In this document: piece after piece, positions 37,128 to 47,470 of the stretch
Numbering within the stretch: position 1 is the first letter of the stretch
Layout of the letters: each line of letters begins with the position of its first letter
From: Pluralibacter sp. UBA7423
GTDB lineage: Bacteria; Pseudomonadota; Gammaproteobacteria; Enterobacterales; Enterobacteriaceae
Length of the DNA stretch: 64,000 nt
Assembly: GCA_002470465.1 (NCBI GenBank)
Contig: DKMD01000010.1
Location: 263,328-327,327 of the forward strand
Reading direction: 5' to 3'
Program-made: the position numbers and the translations under genes
Notes under the pieces: generated by a model
Seen by the model: the letters and a program-made list of their open reading frames with translations, nothing else
Databases searched by the model: none
What the model was told of the DNA's origin: nothing

Positions 37128-38324
37128 ATGCGCGACCAGGGCTTAAACAACAGCCGCGTCCGGATGATCAACAAGCAGATCTTTTTACGTCATCTGTGGC
37201 GGGAGAAGCAGCTCAGCAAATCCCGCCTGGCGCAGCTGACGGGCCTGTCGATTCCGGCGGTAAGCAATATCCTCGACGAACTTCAGCAGGAAGGGCGGAT
37301 TGCACATTCGCACGAAAAGCTGAGCCAGCGCGGCCTGAACAGTGGCAGCTATCACCTCCCCTCAGATGGCGCATGGACGCTGTGCATGAATATCACCCCC
37401 ACGCGAATTGAAAGCCAGCTCGCCGACAGCCGTCTGCTGCCGGTTGGCAAGGCGCAGCAGGTTGAAATGGCGGTTCGCCAGCCGCTGGAACTGATTGCCG
37501 CCATTGCCGCCCACTGCCGGGCATATCGGCGGAATTATCCTCAGCAGACGCTTCGCCTGGCGCTTGGCGTACACGGCCAGGTCGACCCGGTAACCGGCGT
37601 GTCGCAGACCATGCCCCAGGCGCCCTGGAAAACGCCGCTGGAGATGAAGTATCTGCTGGAGGAGGAGCTTGGCGTTCAGGTTCGTCTCGACAACGACTGC
37701 GTGATGCTGGCGCTGGCCGAGAAGTGGCAAAATCATACGGCGCAGCACAACTTTTGCGTGATCAACGTGGATTACGGCATCGGCTCTTCGTTTGTGATTG
37801 ATGGCCAAATCTGGCGCGGCAGCCTGTACGGCAGCGGGCAGATTGGCCACACCATCGTCAACCCTGATGGCGCGATTTGCGACTGCGGCCGCTACGGCTG
37901 TCTGGAAACAGTGGCCTCATTAAGCGCGCTGAAAAAGCAGGCGCGTATCTGGCTCAAATCACAGCCCACCAGCGACGGTCCCGATCCCGAAAAACTGACA
38001 ACAGCGCACCTGATTGCGGGCTGGCAGCAGGGTGACCAGCGCATTCACACCTGGGTGGAAAACGCGGCCAGCGCCATAGGCCTGAGCCTCTACAATTTCC
38101 TGAATATCCTCAATATCAATCAGATCTGGTTGTATGGGCGCAGCTGCGCCTTTGGCGAAAGCTGGCTCAGCGCCATCGTCCAGCAAACCGGGTTTAACCC
38201 TTTCGACCACCGCGATAGCCCGCAGGCCATGGCAACGCAAATCAGCTTTGGGCAGCTGACCCGTTCGCAGCAGCTGTTAGGCATCGGCTATCTGTACGTT
38301 GAAGAAATGCTGGAACAATTATGA
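37128..38324 (+). CDS. yphH: ROK-family transcriptional regulator YphH
   Basis: N-terminal winged helix ([36 protein letters not shown]) followed by a sugar-kinase-like ROK domain with [27 protein letters not shown] and the zinc motif [14 protein letters not shown] (CxCGxxGCxE). 398 aa (E. coli 397). Like NagC and Mlc, it probably represses adjacent genes and is relieved by a sugar ligand. Divergent from yphG and followed by yphA. Ligand unknown. Confidence 0.93.
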   Translation: MRDQGLNNSRVRMINKQIFLRHLWREKQLSKSRLAQLTGLSIPAVSNILDELQQEGRIAHSHEKLSQRGLNSGSYHLPSDGAWTLCMNITPTRIESQLADSRLLPVGKAQQVEMAVRQPLELIAAIAAHCRAYRRNYPQQTLRLALGVHGQVDPVTGVSQTMPQAPWKTPLEMKYLLEEELGVQVRLDNDCVMLALAEKWQNHTAQHNFCVINVDYGIGSSFVIDGQIWRGSLYGSGQIGHTIVNPDGAICDCGRYGCLETVASLSALKKQARIWLKSQPTSDGPDPEKLTTAHLIAGWQQGDQRIHTWVENAASAIGLSLYNFLNILNINQIWLYGRSCAFGESWLSAIVQQTGFNPFDHRDSPQAMATQISFGQLTRSQQLLGIGYLYVEEMLEQL

Positions 38325-38397
38325 ATGGCGGCAACGTGGCGGCAGTAAAGATTGTGTATTAGGGTTTAAGGACACCCACCTGCACAACGGAAAGGCT

Positions 38398-38820
38398 ATG
38401 AACTCTCTGCGTTATTTCGATTTTGGCTCCTCGCGTTCGTTTCTGCTGCTGGTCTCCCGCATCGCCATTGTCGCGCTGTTTATTATTTTCGGTTATCCGA
38501 AGCTGATGGGGTTTAACGGTACGGTGCAGTATATGGCGGCAAGCGGCGCGCCGGTGCCAACGCTTTCAGCCATCATTGCGGTGATCATGGAAGTCCCTGC
38601 CGCCATCCTTATCGTCATCGGCTTCTTTACCCGCCCGCTGGCGGTGCTTTTCATTTTCTACACGCTGGGAACGGCGGTGATTGGTCACCATTACTGGGAT
38701 ATGAGCGGTGATGCGGTGGTGCCAAACATGATTAACTTCTACAAAAACGTCAGCATTGCCGGGGCATTTTTGCTGTTGGCGATTACCGGGCCGGGGGCGA
38801 TTTCGGTCGACAGGCGTTGA
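38398..38820 (+). CDS. yphA: DoxX-family inner membrane protein YphA
   Basis: Four-helix DoxX/DoxD-type membrane protein: helix 1 [21 protein letters not shown], helix 2 around [24 protein letters not shown], then [20 protein letters not shown] and [13 protein letters not shown]. 140 aa, the same as E. coli YphA. I used the ATG at 38398 ([10 protein letters not shown]) rather than one 99 bp upstream inside yphH. It stands directly behind yphH; in E. coli it lies at the other end of the yph cluster. Confidence 0.92.
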   Translation: MNSLRYFDFGSSRSFLLLVSRIAIVALFIIFGYPKLMGFNGTVQYMAASGAPVPTLSAIIAVIMEVPAAILIVIGFFTRPLAVLFIFYTLGTAVIGHHYWDMSGDAVVPNMINFYKNVSIAGAFLLLAITGPGAISVDRR

Positions 38821-38834
38821 GATCCGGATGGCGG

Positions 38835-38909
38835 ATTGCCGGGTGTCGCTGACGCTTACCCGGCCTACAAAACCCGTAGGGCTGATGAGGCACCGCCGCC
38901 ATCAGGCAA
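38835..38909. repeat. REP/BIME element between yphA and glyA
   Basis: Inverted units ATTGCCGGGTGTCGC..TACCCGGCCTAC and GTAGGGCTGATGAGGC..CCATCAGGCAA with an AAAACCC spacer; the second unit is divergent from the first. Confidence 0.8.
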
Positions 38910-38910
38910 C

Positions 38911-38937
38911 AAAAAAGGCCGCATCAGCGGCCTTTTT
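38911..38937. terminator. Bidirectional terminator between yphA and glyA
   Basis: AAAAAAGGCCGC-ATCA-GCGGCCTTTTT: a GGCCGC/GCGGCC stem flanked by A6 and T5, working for glyA (minus) and yphA (plus). Confidence 0.9.
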
Positions 38938-38952
38938 CATGGGTGCAGATAA

Positions 38953-40206
38953 TTATGCGTAAACCGGGAAACGGGCGCAGATATCCAGCACTTTACCTTT
39001 GATGCGCTCAATGTTGGCTTCATCATTGATGTTGTCCAGCACGTCGCACATCCAGCCCGCCAGCTCTTTCGCTTCGGCTTCTTTGAAACCGCGACGGGTA
39101 ATCGCCGGAGAACCGATACGGATGCCGGAGGTCACGAACGGGCTCTTCGGATCGTTCGGTACGCTGTTTTTGTTAACGGTAATGTTGGCGCGGCCCAGCG
39201 CGGCATCGGCTTCTTTACCGGTCAGGTTTTTGTCGACCAGATCCAGCAGAAACAGGTGGTTTTCAGTGCCGCCGGACACCACTTTGTAGCCGCGGTTCAG
39301 GAACACTTCCACCATCGCTTTCGCATTCTTAGCAACCTGCTGCTGGTAAACCTTAAATTCAGGCTCCATAGCTTCCTTCAGCGCCACGGCTTTCGCTGCG
39401 ATAACGTGCATCAGCGGGCCGCCCTGCGCGCTTGGGAAGACAGCGGAGTTCAGCTTCTTATACAGCTCTTCGTCACCGCCTTTCGCCAGGATCAGGCCAC
39501 CGCGTGGACCTGCCAGGGTTTTGTGAGTGGTGGTGGTCACAACGTGTGCGTGCGGAACCGGGTTCGGGTAAACGCCTGCGGCAATCAGACCCGCAACGTG
39601 CGCCATGTCGACAAACAGGTACGCGCCGATGCTGTCTGCGATTTCACGCATTTTGGCCCAATCAACCACGCCTGAGTAGGCAGAGAAGCCACCGATGATC
39701 ATCTTCGGCTTATGCTCTTTGGCCTGCTTCGCCATGTCTTCGTAGTCAATTTTGCCAGACTCATCGATGCCGTAAGGGATGATGTTGTACAGCTTGCCGG
39801 AGAAGTTGACCGGGGAGCCGTGAGTCAGGTGACCGCCCTGCGCCAGGTTCATGCCCAGCACGGTGTCGCCCGGCTGCAGCAGTGCGGTGTAGACCGCGAA
39901 GTTCGCCTGGGAACCAGAGTGCGGCTGCACGTTAGCGTAATCGGCGCCAAACAGTTCTTTAGCACGATCGATAGCCAACTGCTCAACCACGTCAACGTAT
40001 TCGCAGCCGCCGTAATAGCGTTTGCCCGGGTAGCCTTCAGCGTACTTGTTGGTTAACTGAGAACCCTGAGCCTGCATCACGCGCGGGCTGGTGTAGTTTT
40101 CGGAGGCGATCAGTTCGATGTGCTCTTCCTGACGGACTTTTTCCTGCTCCATAGCCTGCCACAGTTCGGCATCATAATCGGCAATGTTCATTTCACGCTT
40201 TAACAT
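38953..40206 (-). CDS. glyA: Serine hydroxymethyltransferase
   Basis: PLP enzyme converting serine and tetrahydrofolate to glycine and methylene-THF, the main one-carbon source. PLP-Lys in [28 protein letters not shown] and [13 protein letters not shown] are standard. 417 aa with the ATG at 40206, preceded by AGGAG. The segment [16 protein letters not shown] differs from E. coli [16 protein letters not shown] but lies outside catalytic residues. Divergent from hmpA; PurR site upstream. Confidence 0.98.
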   Translation of the reverse strand: MLKREMNIADYDAELWQAMEQEKVRQEEHIELIASENYTSPRVMQAQGSQLTNKYAEGYPGKRYYGGCEYVDVVEQLAIDRAKELFGADYANVQPHSGSQANFAVYTALLQPGDTVLGMNLAQGGHLTHGSPVNFSGKLYNIIPYGIDESGKIDYEDMAKQAKEHKPKMIIGGFSAYSGVVDWAKMREIADSIGAYLFVDMAHVAGLIAAGVYPNPVPHAHVVTTTTHKTLAGPRGGLILAKGGDEELYKKLNSAVFPSAQGGPLMHVIAAKAVALKEAMEPEFKVYQQQVAKNAKAMVEVFLNRGYKVVSGGTENHLFLLDLVDKNLTGKEADAALGRANITVNKNSVPNDPKSPFVTSGIRIGSPAITRRGFKEAEAKELAGWMCDVLDNINDEANIERIKGKVLDICARFPVYA

Positions 40207-40276
40207 TCGCATCTCCTGACTCAGCTAACAGTAGTTTTACCGCTAAAAAAGGGGGCCCTTTCGGACAACGGCGGAC

Positions 40277-40282
40277 AGTATA
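40277..40282 (-). promoter_or_regulatory. glyA: Candidate -10 of the glyA promoter
   Basis: TATACT on the minus strand about 71 bp before glyA; the -35 (TGTTAT at 17 bp) is weak, in line with activator-dependent expression (MetR in E. coli). Confidence 0.5.
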
Positions 40283-40323
40283 ACTGATAAGTTCTGCGAT
40301 AACAGGTCTTGACAAACGTTTTT

Positions 40324-40339
40324 ACGCAAACGATTACCT
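40324..40339. promoter_or_regulatory. glyA: PurR operator upstream of glyA
   Basis: ACGCAAACGATTACCT, the PurR consensus ACGCAAACGNTTNCNT, at the position known for the E. coli glyA operator. It lies upstream of the candidate -35. Confidence 0.85.
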
Positions 40340-40460
40340 CGGCGTCACACAAGGGTTTGAGCAATAAAGATTCCGCCCGGGTAAGGCGATTTCTTTTCAG
40401 GTTTGTGATGCAAATTTTTCAGCTTGCACAGAATCCTTTACAAGTGAGGGGCTTTTTCAT

Positions 40461-40483
40461 AACATGCATTTAAAATGCATCAT
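40461..40483 (+). promoter_or_regulatory. hmpA: NsrR operator upstream of hmpA
   Basis: ATGCATTT-A-AAATGCAT (40464-40480) is a perfect palindrome with AAC and CAT flanks, matching the NsrR site consensus. It lies 39 bp before the hmpA start, so holo-NsrR would block the promoter until NO damages its cluster. The rest of the 315-bp glyA-hmpA gap is AT-rich and shows no gene. Confidence 0.88.
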
Positions 40484-40521
40484 ATCTAATCATGACAAAG
40501 AAACCGAAAAAGGACAGTCCC

Positions 40522-41700
40522 ATGCTAGACGCGCAAACCATCGCTACGGTGAAAGCCACCATTCCCCTGCTGGTTGAAACCGGCCCAAAACTCACCGCCC
40601 ACTTTTACGACCGCATGTTTGCTCATAATCCTGAGTTAAAAGAGATCTTCAATATGAGCAACCAGCGCAACGGTGACCAGCGTGAAGCGCTGTTCAACGC
40701 CATTGCGGCCTACGCCAGTAACATCGAGAACCTTGCCGCCCTGCTGCCTGCGGTGGAGAAGATTGCCCAGAAGCACACCAGCTTCCAGATTAAGCCTGAG
40801 CAGTACGCCATCGTGGGCGGCCATTTGCTGGCAACGCTCGATGAAATGTTCAGCCCGGGCCAGGAAGTCCTCGACGCGTGGGGCAAAGCCTATGGCGTGC
40901 TGGCGGACGTGTTCATTAAGCGCGAAGGGGAAATCTATCAGCAGAACGCCGCTAAAACCGGCGGCTGGAAAGGCACCCGCGCGTTCCGCATCGTGAGCAA
41001 AGCGCCGCAAAGCAAGCTTATCACCGCCTTTGAATTCGTCCCGGCAGACGACGGCGAGGTGGCCGACTATCAGCCAGGTCAGTATCTCGGCGTGTGGCTG
41101 AAGCCGGAAGGCTTCCCTCATCAGGAAATTCGCCAGTATTCGCTGACCCGTCAGCCAAACGGCAAAAGCTATCGCATCGCCGTGAAGCGCGAAGCCGGCG
41201 GTCAGGTCTCCGAATGGCTGCATGATGAAGCCAGCGTGGGTGACACCGTGCACCTCGCCGCCCCGGCGGGCGATTTCTTTATGTCCGTCGAAGCAAATAC
41301 CCCGGTGACGCTGATCTCCGCAGGCGTCGGCCAGACGCCAATGCTGGCAATGCTCGACACGCTGGCAAACTGTGCGCACCCGGCGCAGGTGAACTGGTTC
41401 CACGCCGCGGAAAATGGCGCGGTACATGCCTTTGCTGATGAAGTGAAGGCGCTGGGCGCAAAACTGCCACGCTTTGCTTCCCATGTCTGGTACAACGCGC
41501 CGCAGGAACAGGACGCTTACGACAGCGCGGGCCTGATGGATTTAAGCGCGCTGGAAGGCCAGTTCAGCGATCCGGCAATGCAGTTTTATCTCTGTGGTCC
41601 GGTCGGCTTTATGCAGTTCGCCGCAAAACAGCTCGTGGCGCTCGGCATCAACGCCGACAATATTCACTACGAATGCTTCGGCCCGCATAAGGTGCTATAA
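40522..41700 (+). CDS. hmpA: Flavohaemoprotein Hmp (nitric oxide dioxygenase)
   Basis: Detoxifies NO to nitrate with O2 and NADPH. N-terminal globin domain ([33 protein letters not shown], proximal-His segment [16 protein letters not shown]), then FAD domain ([21 protein letters not shown]) and NAD domain ([39 protein letters not shown]). 392 aa (E. coli 396). Start at 40522 by homology with AGGA in front; an in-frame ATG 30 bp upstream is rejected. NsrR site upstream. Confidence 0.98.
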   Translation: MLDAQTIATVKATIPLLVETGPKLTAHFYDRMFAHNPELKEIFNMSNQRNGDQREALFNAIAAYASNIENLAALLPAVEKIAQKHTSFQIKPEQYAIVGGHLLATLDEMFSPGQEVLDAWGKAYGVLADVFIKREGEIYQQNAAKTGGWKGTRAFRIVSKAPQSKLITAFEFVPADDGEVADYQPGQYLGVWLKPEGFPHQEIRQYSLTRQPNGKSYRIAVKREAGGQVSEWLHDEASVGDTVHLAAPAGDFFMSVEANTPVTLISAGVGQTPMLAMLDTLANCAHPAQVNWFHAAENGAVHAFADEVKALGAKLPRFASHVWYNAPQEQDAYDSAGLMDLSALEGQFSDPAMQFYLCGPVGFMQFAAKQLVALGINADNIHYECFGPHKVL

Positions 41701-41706
41701 GGTTCC

Positions 41707-41730
41707 CGGGCCGGATAACTTTCCGGCCCG
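41707..41730 (+). terminator. GC-rich hairpin after hmpA
   Basis: CGGGCCGG pairs with CCGGCCCG around an 8-base loop, 6 bp beyond the hmpA stop. The U-run is missing (TATACAC), so termination may be weak. Confidence 0.55.
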
Positions 41731-41864
41731 TATACACTTCTGTAAGCACTTTTTCACGCCCTCTCCCGCCCAATCGCCCTCTCGCCGCAGGGCGTGCCAA
41801 AAAAGGCCGCGCCGTCTTGTGTTATGATAACGGCTTCCCGCTGCCATTTTTGGGCCCCCTTTTT

Positions 41865-43403
41865 ATGCAACAACCTGTTGTACTCATTGGAGAGTGGCTG
41901 GTTACGCCTGCCGTTAACCAGATTAGCCGTCAGGGTCGTCAGCTTACGCTTGAACCACGCCTTATCGACCTTCTGATCTATTTTGCTCATCATCCCGATG
42001 AAGTACTTAGCCGGGATGAGCTTATCGACCACGTCTGGACGCGCAACGTCGTCACCAGCCATGTCGTCACCCAGAGCATCTCCGAATTGCGTAAGTCGCT
42101 AAAAGACGGCGATGACAGCAGCCCCGAATACATCGTCACGGTGCCGAAACGCGGCTACAAGCTGACCGCGAGCGTAATATGGTGCGCTGAAGAGGGCGAA
42201 GAGCTGGCGCCCGTTCCTCCGACAACGCGCCCGGCGTCAGGAGAAGCCCAGCTTTCTGCGACCACCGAGCCGCAAGTGCCTGAATCCAGGCCCGCCATGC
42301 CACCACCGTCGCTGCCGGAGAAGCGCCGCAAGGTAACAACCTGGTGGGTCTGGGGCCTGTTTCTGCTGGCGCTGTTCAGCTGCGTGGCGCTTGTCGCGAT
42401 GTCGACTATCAATTCGCACCCACCCGTCACCAAAACCCGTTTGCTGCTGAACCCACGCGATATCGACGTTCGCCTCGCTAATGGTAATTCCTGCAACAAC
42501 CAGGCATCGCAGAGAACCTATGCCGTAGGGCTTGGCAGCCTGATCACCACCTCGCTGAACACGTTTTCCACCTATATGGTGCACGACAAAACCAACTACA
42601 ACGTGAATGAGCCGAGCAGCTCAGGGAAAACGCTGACCATCGAGTTCGTCAACCAGCGTCACTACCGCGCGCAGCAGTGTTTTATGTCAGTCCAGCTGGT
42701 TGATAATGCCGACAGCTCGGTGATGCTCGATAAACGCTATTTCATTACCAGCGATAACCAGGTGACGATTCAGAACGACCTGATGAGCAGCCTGTCACAG
42801 GCGCTGACCCAGCCCTGGCCTGAACGCATGCAGGCCATGCTGCGCCAGTATCAGCCGTCACAAAGCCTGTCGCTGGCGCAGTTTTACCAGGCTCACCAGC
42901 TGCTGATGAACGGCGATGTGGACTCCTTAAGCAAGGCCAGCGGCCTGCTGGATGATATTCTGAAACAGTCGCCGGATTTCAGCTACGCGATGGCAGAGAA
43001 AGCGCTGGTCGATATCCTGCGCCATTCCCAGCAGCCGCTGGATAAATCTCAACTCTCCGCACTGTCGGCGGAAATTAATCGCGTCGGGGATATTCCTGTC
43101 CTGAAGAATATGGCGGTCTTTTATCAAATTAAGACCATCGAATATTTAAGCCAGGGACAAATTAGTGACGCATTTAGCGCCATTAATACCGGCATCGGGC
43201 TGGAGATGTCGTGGGTCAATTATGTGCTGCTCGGTAAAGTTTACGAAATGCAGGGTGAAAACCGCCTGGCTGCCGACGCCTATATTACCGCCTTTAATTT
43301 ACGTCCGGGTGACAATACGCTTTACTGGATTGAGAACAGCGTATTCCAGACATCCGTCACTCGCGTTGTACCTTATCTCGACAATTTCCTCGCCGCAAAA
43401 TAA
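41865..43403 (+). CDS. cadC: Membrane-bound acid/lysine-responsive activator CadC
   Basis: ToxR-like one-component regulator that activates cadBA at low pH with external lysine. Cytosolic OmpR-type winged helix (residues 1-105), Pro/Ser-rich linker, membrane helix about 158-180, periplasmic sensor domain. Cys173 in the helix and the sensor disulfide pair Cys210/Cys272 are preserved. The C-terminal half has TPR-like repeats. 512 aa, identical length to E. coli; ATG at 41865 chosen by homology. In E. coli, LysP inhibits it through the membrane helix. Confidence 0.97.
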   Translation: MQQPVVLIGEWLVTPAVNQISRQGRQLTLEPRLIDLLIYFAHHPDEVLSRDELIDHVWTRNVVTSHVVTQSISELRKSLKDGDDSSPEYIVTVPKRGYKLTASVIWCAEEGEELAPVPPTTRPASGEAQLSATTEPQVPESRPAMPPPSLPEKRRKVTTWWVWGLFLLALFSCVALVAMSTINSHPPVTKTRLLLNPRDIDVRLANGNSCNNQASQRTYAVGLGSLITTSLNTFSTYMVHDKTNYNVNEPSSSGKTLTIEFVNQRHYRAQQCFMSVQLVDNADSSVMLDKRYFITSDNQVTIQNDLMSSLSQALTQPWPERMQAMLRQYQPSQSLSLAQFYQAHQLLMNGDVDSLSKASGLLDDILKQSPDFSYAMAEKALVDILRHSQQPLDKSQLSALSAEINRVGDIPVLKNMAVFYQIKTIEYLSQGQISDAFSAINTGIGLEMSWVNYVLLGKVYEMQGENRLAADAYITAFNLRPGDNTLYWIENSVFQTSVTRVVPYLDNFLAAK

Positions 43404-43779
43404 CCATTCTTAAGTCAAACCTCATCATGCTAATAAAAGGCGGCATGATGAGGTTAATATTATGTTTATCACGAAGGTTATGGATGTTATTTATCGTTTA
43501 CATGATAACACCCTGAATCAACACATCGTTAACTCACCACATTCTCTGCAAATAACTGTAAAACAGTAATATTTATCTTTTCATGACCTCAACATGTCAT
43601 CCTGATGTGTTAACGCGAAAAGGTCATATTGTCATTTGTCTGATGTTTGCGATTACTTCACTTTATCTTTAGGACTTCTCTGGTGGAGATCGTTAACCTT
43701 GAGCTCAACCGGTCGGGTCATTGCGTCATCCTGGAACATGATTCGGTCCTCCAAAATAAACATCAGGAGAATACAAACC
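43404..43779 (+). promoter_or_regulatory. cadB: cadC-cadB intergenic regulatory region
   Basis: 376 bp without a gene. AT-rich tract (TAATATTATGTTTATC..., AACAGTAATATTTATC) compatible with H-NS and the Cad1/Cad2 CadC-binding region known upstream of cadBA in E. coli. I could not fix the CadC sites or the -35/-10 with confidence; AGGAGA lies 9 bp before the cadB ATG. A perfect hairpin follows cadC. Confidence 0.6.
43418..43455 (+). terminator. Perfect 13-bp hairpin after cadC
   Basis: AACCTCATCATGC pairs with GCATGATGAGGTT over a 12-base loop, 15 bp after the cadC stop; the tail AATATTATGTTT is AT-rich rather than a clean U-run. Likely cadC terminator. Confidence 0.6.
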
Positions 43780-45105
43780 ATGAGTTCTGCCAAAAAGATC
43801 GGGCTATTTGCCTGTACCGGCGTCGTTGCCGGTAATATGATGGGGAGCGGGATTGCTTTATTACCTGCGAACCTCGCCGGCATCGGTGGCATTGCCATCT
43901 GGGGCTGGGTTATCTCTATTATTGGTGCAATGTCCCTGGCTTATGTATATGCCCGACTGGCAACCAAAAATCCGCAGCAGGGTGGCCCTATTGCTTATGC
44001 GGGGGAATTATCTCCGGCGTTCGGTTTCCAGACCGGCGTGCTTTATTACCACGCAAACTGGATTGGCAACCTTGCCATCGGCATTACCGCCGTCTCTTAT
44101 CTCTCCACCTTCTTCCCGGTGTTAAATAACCCGGTGCCTGCGGGCCTCGCCTGTATCGCCATCGTGTGGATTTTCACCTTCGTGAATATGCTCGGCGGGA
44201 CCTGGGTCAGCCGCCTGACCACTATCGGTCTGGTGCTGGTGCTGATCCCGGTTGTGGTGACCGCCGTAGTCGGCTGGCACTGGTTTGATATCAACACCTA
44301 TCACGCCAACTGGAATACCTCTCAGACCACGGATTATCACGCGGTAATCAAAAGTATTCTGCTGTGCCTGTGGGCGTTCGTGGGCGTCGAATCCGCCGCC
44401 GTCAGCACCGGGATGGTGAAAAACCCGAAACGTACCGTACCGCTGGCAACCATGCTGGGTACTGCGCTGGCAGGCGTCATCTATATCCTCGCCACACAGG
44501 TGATTTCCGGTATGTATCCGGCTTCTGAAATGGCCGCGTCCGGTGCGCCATTCGCTATCAGCGCTTCCACCATTATGGGTAGCTGGGCCGCGCCAATGGT
44601 TTCCGCCTTCACCGCGTTTGCCTGCCTGACGTCACTGGGGTCCTGGATGATGCTGGTTGGCCAGGCCGGTCAACGTGCCGCCAACGACGGCAACTTCCCG
44701 AAAATCTACGGTGAAGTCGATGCCAACGGCATTCCGAAAAAAGGCCTGCTGCTGGCAGCCGTGAAAATGACCGTGCTGATGATCCTCATCACCGTCATGA
44801 ACTCCAGCGGCGGGAAAGCCTCTGACCTGTTCGGTGAACTGACCGGTATCGCCGTGCTGCTGACCATGCTGCCTTACTTCTACTCCTGCGTTGACCTGAT
44901 CCGCTTCGAAGGCGTCAACGTTCGCAACCTGGTGAGCCTGGTTTGTTCCATCCTCGGCTGTGCGTTCTGCTTTATCGCACTGATGGGCGCAAGCTCCTTC
45001 GAGCTGTCCGGCACCTTCATCGTGAGCCTGATCATCCTGATGTTCTACGGCCGCAAAATGAACCAGCGCGAACACAGCGGCGACAACGCCGCCAGCGTGC
45101 ACTAA
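43780..45105 (+). CDS. cadB: Lysine/cadaverine antiporter CadB
   Basis: APC-family twelve-helix antiporter exchanging external lysine for cytosolic cadaverine, helping consume protons during acid stress. MSSAKKIGLFACTGVVAGNMMGSGIALLPANLAGIGGIAIWGW matches E. coli CadB. 441 aa (E. coli 444). The ATG at 43780 has AGGAGA before it; an in-frame ATG 144 bp upstream lies within the promoter region. cadA follows after 83 bp. Confidence 0.97.
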   Translation: MSSAKKIGLFACTGVVAGNMMGSGIALLPANLAGIGGIAIWGWVISIIGAMSLAYVYARLATKNPQQGGPIAYAGELSPAFGFQTGVLYYHANWIGNLAIGITAVSYLSTFFPVLNNPVPAGLACIAIVWIFTFVNMLGGTWVSRLTTIGLVLVLIPVVVTAVVGWHWFDINTYHANWNTSQTTDYHAVIKSILLCLWAFVGVESAAVSTGMVKNPKRTVPLATMLGTALAGVIYILATQVISGMYPASEMAASGAPFAISASTIMGSWAAPMVSAFTAFACLTSLGSWMMLVGQAGQRAANDGNFPKIYGEVDANGIPKKGLLLAAVKMTVLMILITVMNSSGGKASDLFGELTGIAVLLTMLPYFYSCVDLIRFEGVNVRNLVSLVCSILGCAFCFIALMGASSFELSGTFIVSLIILMFYGRKMNQREHSGDNAASVH

Positions 45106-45188
45106 GCAAGACCAACCCCTTTCTCAGGCCTCTCTCTTCACCTGTCACACCATGACGGGAGGGGCCTTCTACACCTGGAGATACGACT

Positions 45189-47330
45189 ATGAACGTTATC
45201 GCAATCATGAATCACATGGGTGTCTACTTCAAAGAAGAGCCTATTCGTGAGCTGCACCGCGCCCTGGAGCGCCTGGATTTCCGCATTGTTTACCCAAACG
45301 ATCGCGAAGACCTGCTGAAGCTGATTGAGAACAATGCCCGCCTGTGCGGCGTAATTTTCGACTGGGACAAATACAACCTCGAGCTGTGCGAAGAGATAAG
45401 TAAACTCAACGAATACATGCCGCTGTATGCATTTGCGAATACTTACTCCACTCTCGACGTGAGCCTGAACGATCTGCGTATGCAGGTTCGCTTCTTCGAA
45501 TATGCGCTGGGGGCCGCCGACGATATCGCAGCAAAAATTCAGCAGAACACCGACGAGTACATCGACACCATTCTGCCGCCGCTGACCAAATCGCTGTTCA
45601 AATACGTGCGTGAAGGCAAATACACCTTCTGTACGCCGGGCCACATGGGCGGCACCGCGTTTCAGAAAAGCCCGGTTGGCAGCATCTTCTATGACTTCTT
45701 TGGTCCAAATACCATGAAGTCCGATATCTCTATCTCCGTGTCTGAACTGGGTTCTCTGCTGGACCACAGCGGCCCGCACAAAGAAGCGGAAGAGTACATT
45801 GCCCGCGTGTTCAACGCTGAACGCAGCTACATGGTGACCAACGGGACGTCAACCGCCAACAAGATTGTCGGGATGTATTCTGCGCCTGCCGGCAGCACCG
45901 TGCTGATTGACCGTAACTGCCACAAATCGCTGACGCATCTGATGATGATGAGCGACATTACGCCAATCTACTTCCGCCCAACCCGTAACGCTTACGGGAT
46001 CCTCGGGGGTATTCCACAAAGCGAATTCCAGCACGCGACCATTGCTAAACGCGTCAAAGAAACGCCAAACGCCACCTGGCCGGTGCACGCGGTTATCACC
46101 AACTCCACCTACGATGGCCTGCTGTATAACACCGACTACATCAAGAAAACCCTGGATGTGAAGTCCATCCACTTTGACTCTGCGTGGGTGCCTTACACCA
46201 ACTTCTCACCCATCTATGCAGGCAAGTGCGGCATGAGCGGTGACCGTGTGGAAGGCAAAGTGATTTATGAAACCCAGTCTACGCACAAACTGCTGGCGGC
46301 GTTCTCTCAGGCTTCCATGATCCACGTGAAAGGTGACGTTAACGAAGAAACCTTCAACGAAGCCTACATGATGCACACCACCACTTCTCCGCACTACGGT
46401 ATCGTGGCCTCCACGGAAACCGCCGCGGCGATGATGAAAGGCAATGCCGGTAAACGTCTGATCAACGGTTCGATTGAACGCTCCATCAAGTTCCGTAAAG
46501 AGATTAAACGCCTGAAAGGCGAATCTGAAGGCTGGTTCTTCGACGTCTGGCAGCCAGAGCATATCGATGCGCCAGAATGCTGGCCGCTGCGCTCAGACAG
46601 CGCATGGCACGGCTTCAAAAATATCGATAACGAGCACATGTATCTCGACCCGATTAAAGTCACCATTCTGACGCCGGGGATGAAAAAAGACGGCTCCATG
46701 GACGACTTCGGTATTCCGGCCAGCATCGTGGCGAAATATCTGGATGAACATGGCATCGTGGTCGAGAAAACCGGCCCGTATAACCTGCTGTTCCTGTTCA
46801 GCATCGGTATCGACAAAACCAAAGCGCTGAGCCTGCTGCGTGCGCTGACCGACTTCAAACGTGCGTTCGATCTGAACCTGCGCGTGAAAAACATGCTGCC
46901 GTCGCTGTACCGTGAAGATCCTGAATTCTATGAAAACATGCGTATTCAGGAACTGGCGCAGAATATTCACAAACTGGTTGAGAAACACAACCTGCCGGAC
47001 CTGATGTTCCGTGCGTTCGAAGTGCTGCCAGCAATGGTAATGACCCCGTACGCCGCGTTCCAGAAAGAGCTGCACGGTGAAACCGAAGAGGTGTATATGG
47101 AAGAGACCGTTGGCCGCGTCAATGCCAACATGATCCTGCCGTACCCTCCTGGAGTCCCGCTGGTCATGCCTGGTGAGATGATCACCGAGGAGAGCCGTCC
47201 GGTGCTGGAGTTCCTGCAGATGCTGTGCGAAATCGGTGCTCACTATCCGGGCTTCGAAACCGACATCCACGGCGCCTATCGTCAGGCCGACGGGCGTTAC
47301 ACCGTGAAAGTGCTGAAAAACACTCAATAA
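45189..47330 (+). CDS. cadA: Inducible lysine decarboxylase CadA
   Basis: PLP-dependent decarboxylase producing cadaverine and CO2 from lysine, decameric, active at low pH. Wing domain, PLP core with the Schiff-base Lys at residue 367 ([13 protein letters not shown]), and C-terminal domain all present. 713 aa (E. coli 715). Translation start has GGAG 9 bp upstream. With cadB it raises cytosolic and external pH. RavA-binding of the E. coli enzyme cannot be assessed here. Confidence 0.98.
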   Translation: MNVIAIMNHMGVYFKEEPIRELHRALERLDFRIVYPNDREDLLKLIENNARLCGVIFDWDKYNLELCEEISKLNEYMPLYAFANTYSTLDVSLNDLRMQVRFFEYALGAADDIAAKIQQNTDEYIDTILPPLTKSLFKYVREGKYTFCTPGHMGGTAFQKSPVGSIFYDFFGPNTMKSDISISVSELGSLLDHSGPHKEAEEYIARVFNAERSYMVTNGTSTANKIVGMYSAPAGSTVLIDRNCHKSLTHLMMMSDITPIYFRPTRNAYGILGGIPQSEFQHATIAKRVKETPNATWPVHAVITNSTYDGLLYNTDYIKKTLDVKSIHFDSAWVPYTNFSPIYAGKCGMSGDRVEGKVIYETQSTHKLLAAFSQASMIHVKGDVNEETFNEAYMMHTTTSPHYGIVASTETAAAMMKGNAGKRLINGSIERSIKFRKEIKRLKGESEGWFFDVWQPEHIDAPECWPLRSDSAWHGFKNIDNEHMYLDPIKVTILTPGMKKDGSMDDFGIPASIVAKYLDEHGIVVEKTGPYNLLFLFSIGIDKTKALSLLRALTDFKRAFDLNLRVKNMLPSLYREDPEFYENMRIQELAQNIHKLVEKHNLPDLMFRAFEVLPAMVMTPYAAFQKELHGETEEVYMEETVGRVNANMILPYPPGVPLVMPGEMITEESRPVLEFLQMLCEIGAHYPGFETDIHGAYRQADGRYTVKVLKNTQ

Positions 47331-47335
47331 GAGAC

Positions 47336-47366
47336 AAAGGGAAGTGGCTTGCCACTTCCCTTTTTT
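47336..47366 (+). terminator. Rho-independent terminator of cadBA
   Basis: AAAGGGAAGTGGC / GCCACTTCCCTTT stem with a 2-base TT loop centre and T6 tail, 5 bp beyond the cadA stop. Separates cadBA from dtpC. Confidence 0.92.
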
Positions 47367-47445
47367 GCCGGGTGGCGCTGCGCTTACCCGACCTAAGAGC
47401 ACTCCATATCTGTAGGCCCGTGCAAGCACAGCGCCGCCGGGCAAC
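47366..47445. repeat. REP/BIME element between cadA and dtpC
   Basis: Units TGCCGGGTGGCGCTGCGC..TACCCGACCTA and TGTAGGCCCGTGCAAGC..GCCGCCGGGCAAC with a diverged spacer, directly behind the cadA terminator. Confidence 0.8.
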
Positions 47446-47470
47446 GCCAACTTGTGCGCAAGGAGACGAC

